From the NCBI GenBank assembly GCA_030619245.1, contig JAUXBS010000012.1, forward strand, positions 1 through 12,437: a DNA stretch of 12,437 nt, in the 5' to 3' direction. This DNA is from Clostridia bacterium (GTDB lineage Bacteria; UBA6262; WVXT01; JAUXBS01). Shown one piece after another: positions 1-7,809 of the stretch (the first letter of the stretch is position 1; each line of letters starts with the position of its first letter). A program made the translations under genes and the position numbers. Below the pieces are notes generated by a model. The model saw only the letters and a program-made list of their open reading frames with translations. It was not told where the DNA came from and did not search any database.

Positions 1-1
1 T

Positions 2-808
2 AAATGGTGGCTTATTGCCATAATTGACGATGCTTCAAGCGAAGTCCTTTATGCCAGATTCTTTACATCTGATAACCTTTTTAATAACATGCATGTAATA
101 AGGCGCTGTATTGAGAAAAAAGGGTTATTTAAGGCTCTTTACGCCGATAAAACCAGTCATTTCAAAACAACAAGACATGCCGGCCTACATTACAACGTCA
201 CCCCTGAACAGAATGATACTCAGATTGAACGCGCTTTAGAAGAACTCGGTATTACCCTTATTCCAGCTAATTCTCCTCAAGCCAAGGGTAGAATCGAGCG
301 ACTCTTCAGGACATTCCAGGATAGACTCATTTCTGAAATGCGCCTGGCCGGAATCAAGAACTATGAACAGGCCAATAAATTCCTTACATCTTTCATTCCT
401 GATCATAATAAACGATTCTCGATTAAAAATGTACCTTCTGTTTATCTACAGCTGTCAAGAGATGTTAATCTTGACATTGTTTTCTGTAAAAAAGAAGAGC
501 GTACTGTCAAAGCTGATAATACCATACAACTTAACAATCAGACAATCCAGATACCGCCTTCTGCTAATTACCGTTCTTTTGCCAAGCGTAAGGTAATTGC
601 CTGCAGCCTTGAAGACAACAGAATATACATTCTATACAAAAACAATATTATCGCTAACTCTAAAGTATCAAAGAACAATAAAATCCTTAAGAAACAAAAA
701 ATGATTGAAAAGACCCTGAACCTAAGTGAATACTTTGATGTTCCAAAGAAAAAACATATACCCTCAAAGGATCACCCATGGAGAAAATGGAATCCAAATT
801 ATTTATAA
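2..808 (+). CDS. ISNCY/IS481-like DDE transposase, 5' end cut by window edge
   Basis: The reading frame is open from base 2, so the gene starts before the window; the ATG at 89 is internal. The part seen is the RNase H-like integrase core (rve) plus the C-terminal domain. The three catalytic acids can be placed: an Asp in IAIIDDAS (bases 20-43), an Asp in LYADKTSHF (about base 145) and a Glu in KGRIERLFRTFQDR (about base 298). The C-terminus carries a SKDHPWRKW motif of the type I associate with ISNCY-family transposases. The frame runs intact to TAA at 806, with no frameshift in the visible part. Base composition is clearly more AT-rich than the genes that follow, which fits a mobile element acquired later. 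Family membership is from memory of the motifs; IS481 or another rve family is the alternative. Confidence 0.88.
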   Translation, partial: KWWLIAIIDDASSEVLYARFFTSDNLFNNMHVIRRCIEKKGLFKALYADKTSHFKTTRHAGLHYNVTPEQNDTQIERALEELGITLIPANSPQAKGRIERLFRTFQDRLISEMRLAGIKNYEQANKFLTSFIPDHNKRFSIKNVPSVYLQLSRDVNLDIVFCKKEERTVKADNTIQLNNQTIQIPPSANYRSFAKRKVIACSLEDNRIYILYKNNIIANSKVSKNNKILKKQKMIEKTLNLSEYFDVPKKKHIPSKDHPWRKWNPNYL

Positions 809-856
809 ATTATTAACATTTAGGCTTAGTAAATTATTAACATCTTGACTTAGTAA
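809..856 (+). repeat. Two head-to-tail 24-bp repeats at IS right end
   Basis: Copy 1 is 809-832 and copy 2 is 833-856, directly abutting, with 21 of 24 bases the same. Both begin ATTATTAACAT and end CTTAGTAA; they differ at repeat positions 12, 14 and 16. The first copy starts at the base after the transposase stop codon. Ordered end repeats of this size are typical binding sites for rve-type transposases such as TnsB/TniA relatives, so a role as a subterminal binding site is a reasonable inference. Confidence 0.75.
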
Positions 857-887
857 TAACACGTAAATATCAACAAATACAATGAGA

Positions 888-906
888 AAAAGGGGTAACC
901 CCTTTT
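888..906 (+). terminator. Short terminator-like hairpin after the transposase
   Basis: AAAAGGGG (888-895) pairs with CCCCTTTT (899-906) around a TAA loop, and the 3' side runs on as ATCTTTT. A-tract, G+C stem and T-tract make this a plausible Rho-independent terminator that could act in both directions. It would separate transposase transcription from the leaderless gene starting at 1110. The stem is short and half A/T, so termination strength is uncertain. Confidence 0.5.
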
Positions 907-927
907 ATCTTTTAAACATCTCGCTTA

Positions 928-943
928 TCATTCTATAGAATGA
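928..943. repeat. 16-bp perfect palindrome
   Basis: TCATTCTATAGAATGA is its own reverse complement with no mismatch. It lies in the AT-rich gap 809-1109, about 130 bases upstream of the -35 box of the next gene. It could be a binding site for a dimeric regulator or recombinase, or chance in AT-rich DNA. Apart from the repeats, hairpin, this palindrome and the promoter, I see nothing else in that 301-base gap. Confidence 0.5.
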
Positions 944-1070
944 AACTAAATAAATGTTTTCCCTGAATTTTCTATTCTCACTTGATAAATTGACTAAAAA
1001 CCCTTTCCCCGCTTTTGCTGAGAAAATCTCACTAAAATTCAATATATAACGATTTTTGTCGATAATTATT

Positions 1071-1099
1071 TTGACAAAGGCGGCTTATTATAATATCAT
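1071..1099 (+). promoter_or_regulatory. Consensus sigma70-type promoter, leaderless design
   Basis: The -35 TTGACA (1071-1076) is a perfect match. After a 17-base spacer comes the -10 TATCAT (1094-1099), 5 of 6 matches. Transcription would start around 1105-1107, only 3-5 bases before the ATG at 1110, leaving no room for a ribosome binding site. A second TATAAT at 1089-1094 is a perfect -10 but sits only 12 bases from the -35, so it is less likely to be the one used. An inverted repeat TTTGTC (1055-1060) / GACAAA (1073-1078) overlaps the -35 and could be an operator. Confidence 0.65.
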
Positions 1100-1109
1100 A
1101 ACATTAATC

Positions 1110-3857
1110 ATGAAGCCAATAAACCGAAGATATGTTTTTTTCCTGTTCTTCCTGTCGGGTGTATCAGCCCTGTTATACGAACTCGTCTGGGCGCGGAGGC
1201 TAAGCACCGTTATCGGCGCCAGTTCCTATGCCACCGGTACGGTACTCGCAGTCTATATGGCGGGCCTTGCAATGGGAGCGTTTATTCTCGGCAGGTTTAT
1301 AGATAAATATAATAAAAGAATTCTAAGAACATCCGGGTACATTCAATTAGCAATCGCCTTATCTTCAATACTGACGTACAGCCTGCTGGATATTGCCTTT
1401 AAACTTTCCGGTTTCGTTAAAATCACCTACTGCTTTATGCTGCTGTTACTACCCGCTACGATTATAGGCGGGGCCCTTCCGGTCCTGAGTAAGTTCTTCT
1501 ATAATATGAAGGATACCGGTGAGGGCAGCCGCAGTACCGGGATACTCTATGCCGTAAATACCCTCGGAGCCGTTATTGGCGCGTTCCTGGCAGGATTTAT
1601 CTTCATTGAAATATTCGGGTTGAAAACAACCCTTTTAACGGCTTCCGCCGTTAATATGCTCATCGGGATAACATTTATCCTGATGGACAGTAAAACAACC
1701 CCGTTGGCCTCACCCCCGGAACCTTCCGGCCACTATCATATGAACCATGAAGACCTGATGGTACTTATAATATACGGTATTACCGGCTTTATTGCTCTTT
1801 CCTGTGAAGTGTTGTGGACGAGGCTTCTCATTTTCAGCTGGAAGAGCACAGCTTATTCCTTCAGCATTATCCTTATGATATACCTGTTTGGTTCATCCCT
1901 GGGAAGTTTTGCCTGTTCAAGAATTACCAGGGGAATGAACAGGCAATCCACCCTGTTCCTGCTGGGCGCAGCGGAAGCCCTGACAGGAGCATTCGTAATA
2001 ATTTCACTCCCTTTAATGGTAAAGCTGCCGGAGATATTCGCGAAATTCTCCGCTTCCGGCATTTCATGGCCGGCTTCAATAGCACTGAAGTTCCTGGCAT
2101 CATTTCTGGCTATAATAATACCGGTGTTCCTGCTGGGAGCAATGTTCGTCCTGACAGTAAAAATCCTGTGCCATTCATCCGAAAATGCGGGTAAAATTAC
2201 GGGTAGTATCCTTTCAGTGAATACCATCGGCTGCCTCCTGGGCCCTTTAATAACGTCTTTCATCCTTGTGCCTGCCATGGGTATTTCAGGTTCAATGAAG
2301 CTCATTGTGTTTATCAACCTCCTGCTATGCGCCCTTATACTGCTCATTGCGAAAACCCTTGAGAGTAAAAGCAGGAGAATAATAATTACCCTGATGGCTG
2401 CGGTATTAATCCTGCTAATAATGGTCCCGTCCTTTAAACAACACCTCCCGGGTGAAAAAGTACTGTATTACAGGGAAGGGCCCGTTACCACGGCAAAAGT
2501 CGTCCGCAACTTCAATGATACTGCCAGCAGGATGTTCAGCAATAACTGGGATGTGGGCAATTCATTGCCGGAAAACATCCGGTATGCCCGTATACAGGGC
2601 TACCTGCCCCTCATCCTGCATGGAAACCCCGGTTCGGTATTCCTGATAGGCCTCGGCGCGGGGATAACGGCAGGAGCCGTTTCACTCTTTGACTTGCCCG
2701 TAGACTGCGCTGAAATCGCTCCTGAAATCGTGGAGGGAGCAGCCCTCTTCAGCAATGAAAACTATGATATCCTTAATAACCCGTTATTCAGGATTATTAT
2801 TGATGACGGCAGGAACCTGTTGCTGCGTTCAGTAAAAAAATATGATGTAATCATCTCTGACCTTGTAAATCCGGGGAAGGATGCCGCCAACCTTTATTCC
2901 AGGGAATACTACGAAACCTGCAGGGACAGCCTGCATAATAACGGCCTCTTCTGCCAGTGGATTTCCCTTGCGCAGGTGCCGGAAAAAGACCTGAAAATGC
3001 TCCTGAACGGTTTTTACCGGGTATTCCCTGGTTCATCACTGTGGCTTATCGGCAGCGGTAAACTCCTGGGCCTGGTGGGAACTATGAAGGAACTGAATAT
3101 TGACTTTAATTCAATAAAACGAATGCTGTCATTAAACGATAAGATACTCAAGGATATTTCTGAAACCACGTATATATCCCCCTTTACATTAATAAGATGG
3201 TTCTTCCTGGGCAGTGACGGGATAAAAAAGTACGTGAGGGGAACCACCGGGATGAACACCGATGACCACCCTTACATAGACTACTCCGCGCCCCGGATGG
3301 TAAAGAACGTTTCCGTCATGGCTTTTTCTGATGTCAACGAAATGGCCATACTGCGCGAGGATGTGTTTCCAATTATATCCGGAATAAAACCGCAGGAAAA
3401 GAATACTGCCAGGCTGTACCTTGAATCAGGTAACCACCTGCAGAAAGGCAGGATATTATTTGCTTCCGGTGACGAAAGGGCCGCCTTTTATGAATTTGAG
3501 GCAGCCCTCACAATAAATCCAATGGATGAAGACGCGAAATGCCTCCTGGAAATATCACCGGCCTATGAGAAGGCCGCCTTGAAGGAAGTGGAAAAGGACC
3601 CCTTTGACATAGACGCCCGGATGAACCTGGCTTATATTCATACCATGAACAATAGGTTTGACCCGGCAATAAAGCAGCTAAACGAAATTCTCCGTATCCA
3701 GCCGCACTTTATGTTTTTCTCCAACCTCGCTAATATTTATGAGAAGAAGGGTGCTCCCAAAAAGGCTATCAGTAACTACAAGAAAGCCCTTGAACTCAAT
3801 CCCGGGTTCGAATTCGCACGGAAGAGGCTTCAAGCCCTTCTCAATAACCGCAATTGA
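1110..3857 (+). CDS. Fused 13-TM membrane / spermidine-synthase-like protein with C-terminal TPRs
   Basis: 915 residues from the ATG at 1110; an in-frame TTG at 1056 lies upstream of the promoter and is rejected. Residues 1-441 hold about 13 membrane spans in two homologous six-span halves (1-192 and 214-415) plus a last span at 423-441. Residues 445-765 are a spermidine-synthase-like Rossmann domain: GLGAG (514-518), Glu535 at the usual ribose-binding position, DDGR (565-568), SDLVNP (583-588) and a family-typical NTDDHP block. The Asp of the synthase GGGDGG loop is absent, so aminopropyl transfer is doubtful. Residues 768-915 contain about three TPR units. The domain plan matches proteins annotated as fused MFS/spermidine synthase; their true reaction is not known to me. 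It is the paralogue of the next gene, whose ATG is 33 bases downstream of this stop. No Shine-Dalgarno is seen. Confidence 0.88.
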   Translation: MKPINRRYVFFLFFLSGVSALLYELVWARRLSTVIGASSYATGTVLAVYMAGLAMGAFILGRFIDKYNKRILRTSGYIQLAIALSSILTYSLLDIAFKLSGFVKITYCFMLLLLPATIIGGALPVLSKFFYNMKDTGEGSRSTGILYAVNTLGAVIGAFLAGFIFIEIFGLKTTLLTASAVNMLIGITFILMDSKTTPLASPPEPSGHYHMNHEDLMVLIIYGITGFIALSCEVLWTRLLIFSWKSTAYSFSIILMIYLFGSSLGSFACSRITRGMNRQSTLFLLGAAEALTGAFVIISLPLMVKLPEIFAKFSASGISWPASIALKFLASFLAIIIPVFLLGAMFVLTVKILCHSSENAGKITGSILSVNTIGCLLGPLITSFILVPAMGISGSMKLIVFINLLLCALILLIAKTLESKSRRIIITLMAAVLILLIMVPSFKQHLPGEKVLYYREGPVTTAKVVRNFNDTASRMFSNNWDVGNSLPENIRYARIQGYLPLILHGNPGSVFLIGLGAGITAGAVSLFDLPVDCAEIAPEIVEGAALFSNENYDILNNPLFRIIIDDGRNLLLRSVKKYDVIISDLVNPGKDAANLYSREYYETCRDSLHNNGLFCQWISLAQVPEKDLKMLLNGFYRVFPGSSLWLIGSGKLLGLVGTMKELNIDFNSIKRMLSLNDKILKDISETTYISPFTLIRWFFLGSDGIKKYVRGTTGMNTDDHPYIDYSAPRMVKNVSVMAFSDVNEMAILREDVFPIISGIKPQEKNTARLYLESGNHLQKGRILFASGDERAAFYEFEAALTINPMDEDAKCLLEISPAYEKAALKEVEKDPFDIDARMNLAYIHTMNNRFDPAIKQLNEILRIQPHFMFFSNLANIYEKKGAPKKAISNYKKALELNPGFEFARKRLQALLNNRN

Positions 3858-3882
3858 CTTTTTAATTGTTTTAATATATCAT
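3854..3882 (+). promoter_or_regulatory. Second leaderless-type promoter overlapping upstream stop codon
   Basis: The -35 TTGACT (3854-3859) contains the TGA stop of the upstream gene (3855-3857). The spacer is 17 bases and the -10 is TATCAT (3877-3882), the same hexamer at the same spacing as the promoter at 1071-1099. The ATG follows at 3891, so the transcript would start at or within a few bases of the start codon. The match between the two paralogues argues for function. Confidence 0.65.
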
Positions 3883-3890
3883 AGTTATTA

Positions 3891-6434
3891 ATGAATAATA
3901 AATTGCAGGATAAAAGTACCTTAAGAACAATTTTGCTGTTATTCTTCATCTCGGGAATTACCGCCCTGGTCTATCAGACCCTGTGGGTGAGGATATGCGG
4001 CCGTATATTCGGAGTAACCGTTTTTGCGGTAAGCTGTGTGCTCACCGCCTTCATGACAGGCCTTGCCTCAGGCAGTTTCTACTTCGGTAAACTTGTAGAC
4101 AAGCGGAAGAATCCCCTCATAATCTGGGCGTTGCTTGAACTCGGGATAGGTATCTATGCCCTGATTTTCCCATTACTCATACAGGCGGTAAATAGCATTC
4201 ACATAGCCGTCTACAGGGCCTTCCACCCCGGTTTTGTAAGCCTGACAGCATTACGGTTCTTCCTTTCCTTTATTATCATGATAATCCCGGCAGCCCTGAT
4301 GGGCGGTACCCTGCCAGTATTAAGTAAATTTACGGTTAAGCGGCTCAAGGAAATCGGGTGGAACGTGGGTTCGCTGTATTCCGTAAACAGTTTAGGCGCC
4401 GTAATAGGAACTTTCATTACGGCTTTCTTCCTCATACACATACTCGGCATCAAGCTGTCTCTTTTTATTACAGCCCTGGTTAACCTGCTCCTGGCCTATG
4501 CGGCCTACCGGCTCGCGAAATCAGCCGGGCCGGAGCCTGCGGGCCTTGATTCCCCTGAAGCCGGAGCATCCGGAAGAACGGTGCAGGGCGGGCTTTTGTG
4601 GCTGGTCCTCTCTGTCTTCTTCATTGAGGGTTTTGCAGCGCTGGCGCTTGAAGTGATATGGTCAAGAGTTTTTATATTTCACTTCGGCAACAGTATATAT
4701 TCCTTCACAATAGTCGCGGCAACCTTCATTGCGGGAATCTCACTGGGCGGGTATATATCTTCAAGGTACGCGGACAGGATAAAGGATAAACTCCTGGTTT
4801 TCGGGCTGATAGAAGTGCTGGTAGGTATCACCTGTTTCCTGGCGTCATTACTGATTTCCTGGAAGGTCCCCGGGCTCTTCCATATGTTATCAGGCATTAC
4901 CCGGATGGGGTGGTGGGGGTATACTTCAGTCAGAATAATCATTTCATTGCTTATAATGATCATACCGACCACTTTAATGGGCCTGACCTTCCCGATAGTA
5001 TGCAGGATTTATACTTCAAGCCTCAGGAAAACCGGGAGTCAAGTGGGAAACGCTTACGGTATAAATACTGCGGGCTCCATCCTGGGGTCTTTTGCAGGCG
5101 GGTTTATACTCATCCCGCTGTTTGGGATAAGGCCCGGGATAACCTTCATGGCAATACTGATTATGCTTGCGGGGGGTATGGTACTCCTGTTTCATCCCGG
5201 AAAGAAACCTGCCTTCAAGGCAGCAACTTCCATGTTCCTTATCATAATGACACTGGTATTCCTTGTGGTCAAACTGCCTGACCACTATGTAAGGCATAAC
5301 CGTTATCGAAACTTTGAATTGCTGTTCTACCAGGAAGGCATAAGCGGAACAGTGACGGTAACCAGGGACAGGGACCGCAGAAAGGAACTTTCAATAAACG
5401 GGACGAGCCTGGCAACAAACATGTACAATCACAGGCAGTTGTTCCATATGCTGGCGCACCTTCCCGCGCTGCTTCATCCGGAACCGGAATCAGCTCTTGT
5501 AATAGGCCTCGGTGGCGGGATGACTCTCGGGTCTCTTGAACAGCATTCCACATTGAAGCATATTGACTGCGTGGAACTCTCTCCGGAAATGAAGAACGGG
5601 ACCCGTCAATTCTCTTATGAAAACAAGAACGCCCTTGAAGATAAAAGGCTTAACCTCATAAACGAGGACGGCAAGAACTATATGCTCATTACAGACAGAA
5701 AATACGATGTCATAACGTCGGATCCCATCCATCCTGTAATTGCCGGCAACAGCAGCCTGTATTCAAAGGAGTATTTTGACCTGTGCAGCAGGCGGCTTAC
5801 CCCCGCCGGCGTTGCCTGCCAGTGGCTGCCCTTCCACTCCGTTTCCGAGAAGCATTATAAGATGATTATCAGGAGTTTCCTGGAAGCGTTCCCTCATACC
5901 AGCCTCTGGTATGCCGGCGCGTACACCCTGCTGATAGGCACCCCGGAAGAATTGAGTATAGATTTCGCTCAACTCAAGAAAAGGCTTGCCAGCCTGCTTA
6001 TAAAGAAGGACCTCCTGGAATTCGGCCTGGATAATCCCCTGACCTTTGTAAACAACTTCGTTATGGCCGGTAAGGATTTAAAGGAATACGTAGGGGATGT
6101 TAAACCCAACGATGATGACCATGCGGAAGTGGAATTCCTGGGGCCCAGGCGGGTGAAGCTCAACGAATCGCCCGGAATATCGTCTTTCAGATATCACAGG
6201 AAACCGGTATTGCCTTACCTCACAAACATAACAGAAAACGTTAAAAAGGCGTTCCCGGTATATTTTGAGTCAAAGAAGTACAGCCTGAGGGGCCAGATTG
6301 CCAGGTTCCTCAGGGAACCCCCGGAGATAGAAAGGGAAGCTTACCGGAAAGCGATTGAAATGAATCCTCTTGATGTTAATACGAAGAACCTCTTAAGGAT
6401 ACTGAAGGGTGAAATCAGGAATTTCAGGAAATAA
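3891..6434 (+). CDS. Fused 13-TM membrane / spermidine-synthase-like protein (tandem paralogue)
   Basis: 847 residues. The two six-span halves (about 11-209 and 233-434) align with each other: SGITALVYQTLW against EGFAALALEVIW, GGTLPVLSKF against GLTFPIVCRI, and NSLGAVIGTF against NTAGSILGSF. A 13th span lies at 445-462. The soluble domain keeps the family pattern: QEGISGTVTV (481-490), HLPALLHP (523-530), GLGGG (539-543), Glu562, EDG (592-594), SDPIHP (610-615) and a late NDDDHAEVEF block. As in its neighbour, the GDG catalytic Asp of true spermidine synthases is missing. The C-terminus ends in one TPR-like unit (REAYRKAIEMNPLDVNTKNL) that matches the first TPR of the upstream paralogue, whose two further TPRs are absent here. 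No Shine-Dalgarno precedes the ATG. It converges with the radical SAM gene, with 31 bases between and no clear terminator. Confidence 0.88.
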   Translation: MNNKLQDKSTLRTILLLFFISGITALVYQTLWVRICGRIFGVTVFAVSCVLTAFMTGLASGSFYFGKLVDKRKNPLIIWALLELGIGIYALIFPLLIQAVNSIHIAVYRAFHPGFVSLTALRFFLSFIIMIIPAALMGGTLPVLSKFTVKRLKEIGWNVGSLYSVNSLGAVIGTFITAFFLIHILGIKLSLFITALVNLLLAYAAYRLAKSAGPEPAGLDSPEAGASGRTVQGGLLWLVLSVFFIEGFAALALEVIWSRVFIFHFGNSIYSFTIVAATFIAGISLGGYISSRYADRIKDKLLVFGLIEVLVGITCFLASLLISWKVPGLFHMLSGITRMGWWGYTSVRIIISLLIMIIPTTLMGLTFPIVCRIYTSSLRKTGSQVGNAYGINTAGSILGSFAGGFILIPLFGIRPGITFMAILIMLAGGMVLLFHPGKKPAFKAATSMFLIIMTLVFLVVKLPDHYVRHNRYRNFELLFYQEGISGTVTVTRDRDRRKELSINGTSLATNMYNHRQLFHMLAHLPALLHPEPESALVIGLGGGMTLGSLEQHSTLKHIDCVELSPEMKNGTRQFSYENKNALEDKRLNLINEDGKNYMLITDRKYDVITSDPIHPVIAGNSSLYSKEYFDLCSRRLTPAGVACQWLPFHSVSEKHYKMIIRSFLEAFPHTSLWYAGAYTLLIGTPEELSIDFAQLKKRLASLLIKKDLLEFGLDNPLTFVNNFVMAGKDLKEYVGDVKPNDDDHAEVEFLGPRRVKLNESPGISSFRYHRKPVLPYLTNITENVKKAFPVYFESKKYSLRGQIARFLREPPEIEREAYRKAIEMNPLDVNTKNLLRILKGEIRNFRK

Positions 6435-6465
6435 CCGGGCATGAACAAAGCATTGAAGGCGGGCG

Positions 6466-7797
6466 CTATTTATTAAGCCATCTTCTATTCAGGAATACTG
6501 CCTTGCTTCTGTAAGCCGCAAAAACCGCAACAAGCGCTAACATTAATACTATGCTCCTGTAACGGAACAACTGCCGTATGAATCTTGGCAACATTTTCCT
6601 GTACGAATAGTATTCAAGGGACATTTTTCTTATATTATCACTTACCTCGTCTGTTGTCATGTTTTTGAGTTTGTATATATTCCCGGGATATTGATAGTTA
6701 TATTCCGACCAGTCCCTGCTGAGCATCCTGCCTTCTTCAGTCAAGCGCTTGTACAGGGGGGTTTCAGGAAACGGCATCATCAAGCTGAATTCCGCAAAAT
6801 CAATATCCACATCAAAACAGAACTTGAGCGTTTCATCAAACGCTGAAAGATCATCATTGTCAAAACCGAACATAAAGGTGCCGACAACTAACATCCGGTG
6901 CCTGTGAACATTCTTTACTGTCTCCTTATAGGCCTTCCTCATATCCTTGTATACGGATACTTTCCTCGTATGCTTTTGTTCCCGGACGGATTCAAACCCG
7001 ATGAGCAGGCCTATGCACCCGCTTTTCTTCATAAGTTTCAGGATTTCCGGCTTTTTGCCTATCGTCCATGACGCTTCACCCATCCAGTGGATTTTCAGGG
7101 GAATGAGCGCTTTACACAATTCTTTTAAATACGGAGGGTTCATTATGAGATTATCATCAGAGAACAGAATTACTCTCTGTTTCTTCATTCCCTTTATCTC
7201 TTTTATGACTTCTTCTATAGGGCGAAATCTTGGTTTTTTACCGAATATTCTTTCTATGGAGCAGAATTCACAGCCATACGAACATCCCCTGGATGCCTGA
7301 ATCACACCTGTAGTTATATAGAATTTTCTGTTCAGCAGGTCTAATCTGGCTGCGGGTATTTTTGACATATCCACGAAACCATCCGTCTTATACAACTTTT
7401 TAAGGCCCCCGTTCTTAAAGTCTTCTAATAGTTTCGGCCAGACTTCCTCTCCTTCACCAACCACAACCGAATCGGCGTGTTCAGCTGCCTCTTCAGGTAA
7501 CGCGGAAGCATGCACCCCCCCCATAACCACCTTAACACCCCTTTTCCTGAACCTGTCTGCAATCTCATAAGCGCGGAATGCCGAAGGAGTATAAAACGTC
7601 ATCCCCACCAGGTCAGCTTCCTCATTATAATTTATTTCCTCAAAAGCGTCATTTATTATTTTTACATCAAATTCCGGAGGAGTTACGGCTGCAAGCAGGG
7701 GAAGAACTATTGCGGGATACACGAAAACCTTTGGGTTTTCCTTATCCAAACGGTTTCCTTTTCTTAAAGTTACTGCCTCTATAAGTAATATTTTCAT
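6466..7797 (-). CDS. B12-binding domain radical SAM protein
   Basis: 443 residues. Residues 1-135 form a cobalamin-binding-like Rossmann domain (MKILLIEA start, VVMGGVHASALPEEA at 90-104, VVGEGEEVWP at 112-121). Residues 165-345 are the radical SAM barrel with the 4Fe-4S triad Cys172, Cys176 and Cys179 (CSYGCEFC). The following segment (MMPFPETPLYKRL, EEGRML) resembles DUF4070, found in BchE/HpnP-like enzymes. A hydrophobic stretch at 415-429 near the C-terminus could bind the membrane. Such enzymes typically methylate or rearrange unactivated carbons of lipids or other metabolites; the substrate is not evident. An in-frame stop four codons upstream fixes the ATG at 7797 as the earliest start. 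It lies 12 bases after the stop of the upstream gene with no good SD, so translation is probably coupled. Confidence 0.9.
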   Translation of the reverse strand: MKILLIEAVTLRKGNRLDKENPKVFVYPAIVLPLLAAVTPPEFDVKIINDAFEEINYNEEADLVGMTFYTPSAFRAYEIADRFRKRGVKVVMGGVHASALPEEAAEHADSVVVGEGEEVWPKLLEDFKNGGLKKLYKTDGFVDMSKIPAARLDLLNRKFYITTGVIQASRGCSYGCEFCSIERIFGKKPRFRPIEEVIKEIKGMKKQRVILFSDDNLIMNPPYLKELCKALIPLKIHWMGEASWTIGKKPEILKLMKKSGCIGLLIGFESVREQKHTRKVSVYKDMRKAYKETVKNVHRHRMLVVGTFMFGFDNDDLSAFDETLKFCFDVDIDFAEFSLMMPFPETPLYKRLTEEGRMLSRDWSEYNYQYPGNIYKLKNMTTDEVSDNIRKMSLEYYSYRKMLPRFIRQLFRYRSIVLMLALVAVFAAYRSKAVFLNRRWLNK

Positions 7798-7809
7798 GTA
7801 TTTATGTTA

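Larger units (their letters stand above)
1..856 (+). mobile_element. Right part of an insertion sequence (left end outside window)
   Basis: The element is inferred from the truncated transposase gene and the pair of 24-bp tandem repeats directly behind it, which resemble transposase-binding sites at an element end. The exact right boundary and any target-site duplication cannot be fixed because the left end is not in the window. The palindromes at 888-906 and 928-943 may lie inside or outside the element. Confidence 0.6.

Noticed and set aside
1056..1109. Upstream TTG start adding 18 residues to the first membrane/synthase protein
   Set aside because: The TTG lies upstream of the consensus -35/-10 pair, has no ribosome binding site, and the added residues do not look like the family N-terminus; MKPINRRYVFFLF gives a normal start before the first span.
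1814..2347. Open frames on both strands inside the first membrane protein gene
   Set aside because: They lie in other frames of a well-supported gene, match no domain and have no start signals; they are by-products of its composition.
6435..6465. Bidirectional terminator between the convergent genes
   Set aside because: No inverted repeat with a T-tract is visible in the 31 bases between the two stops.
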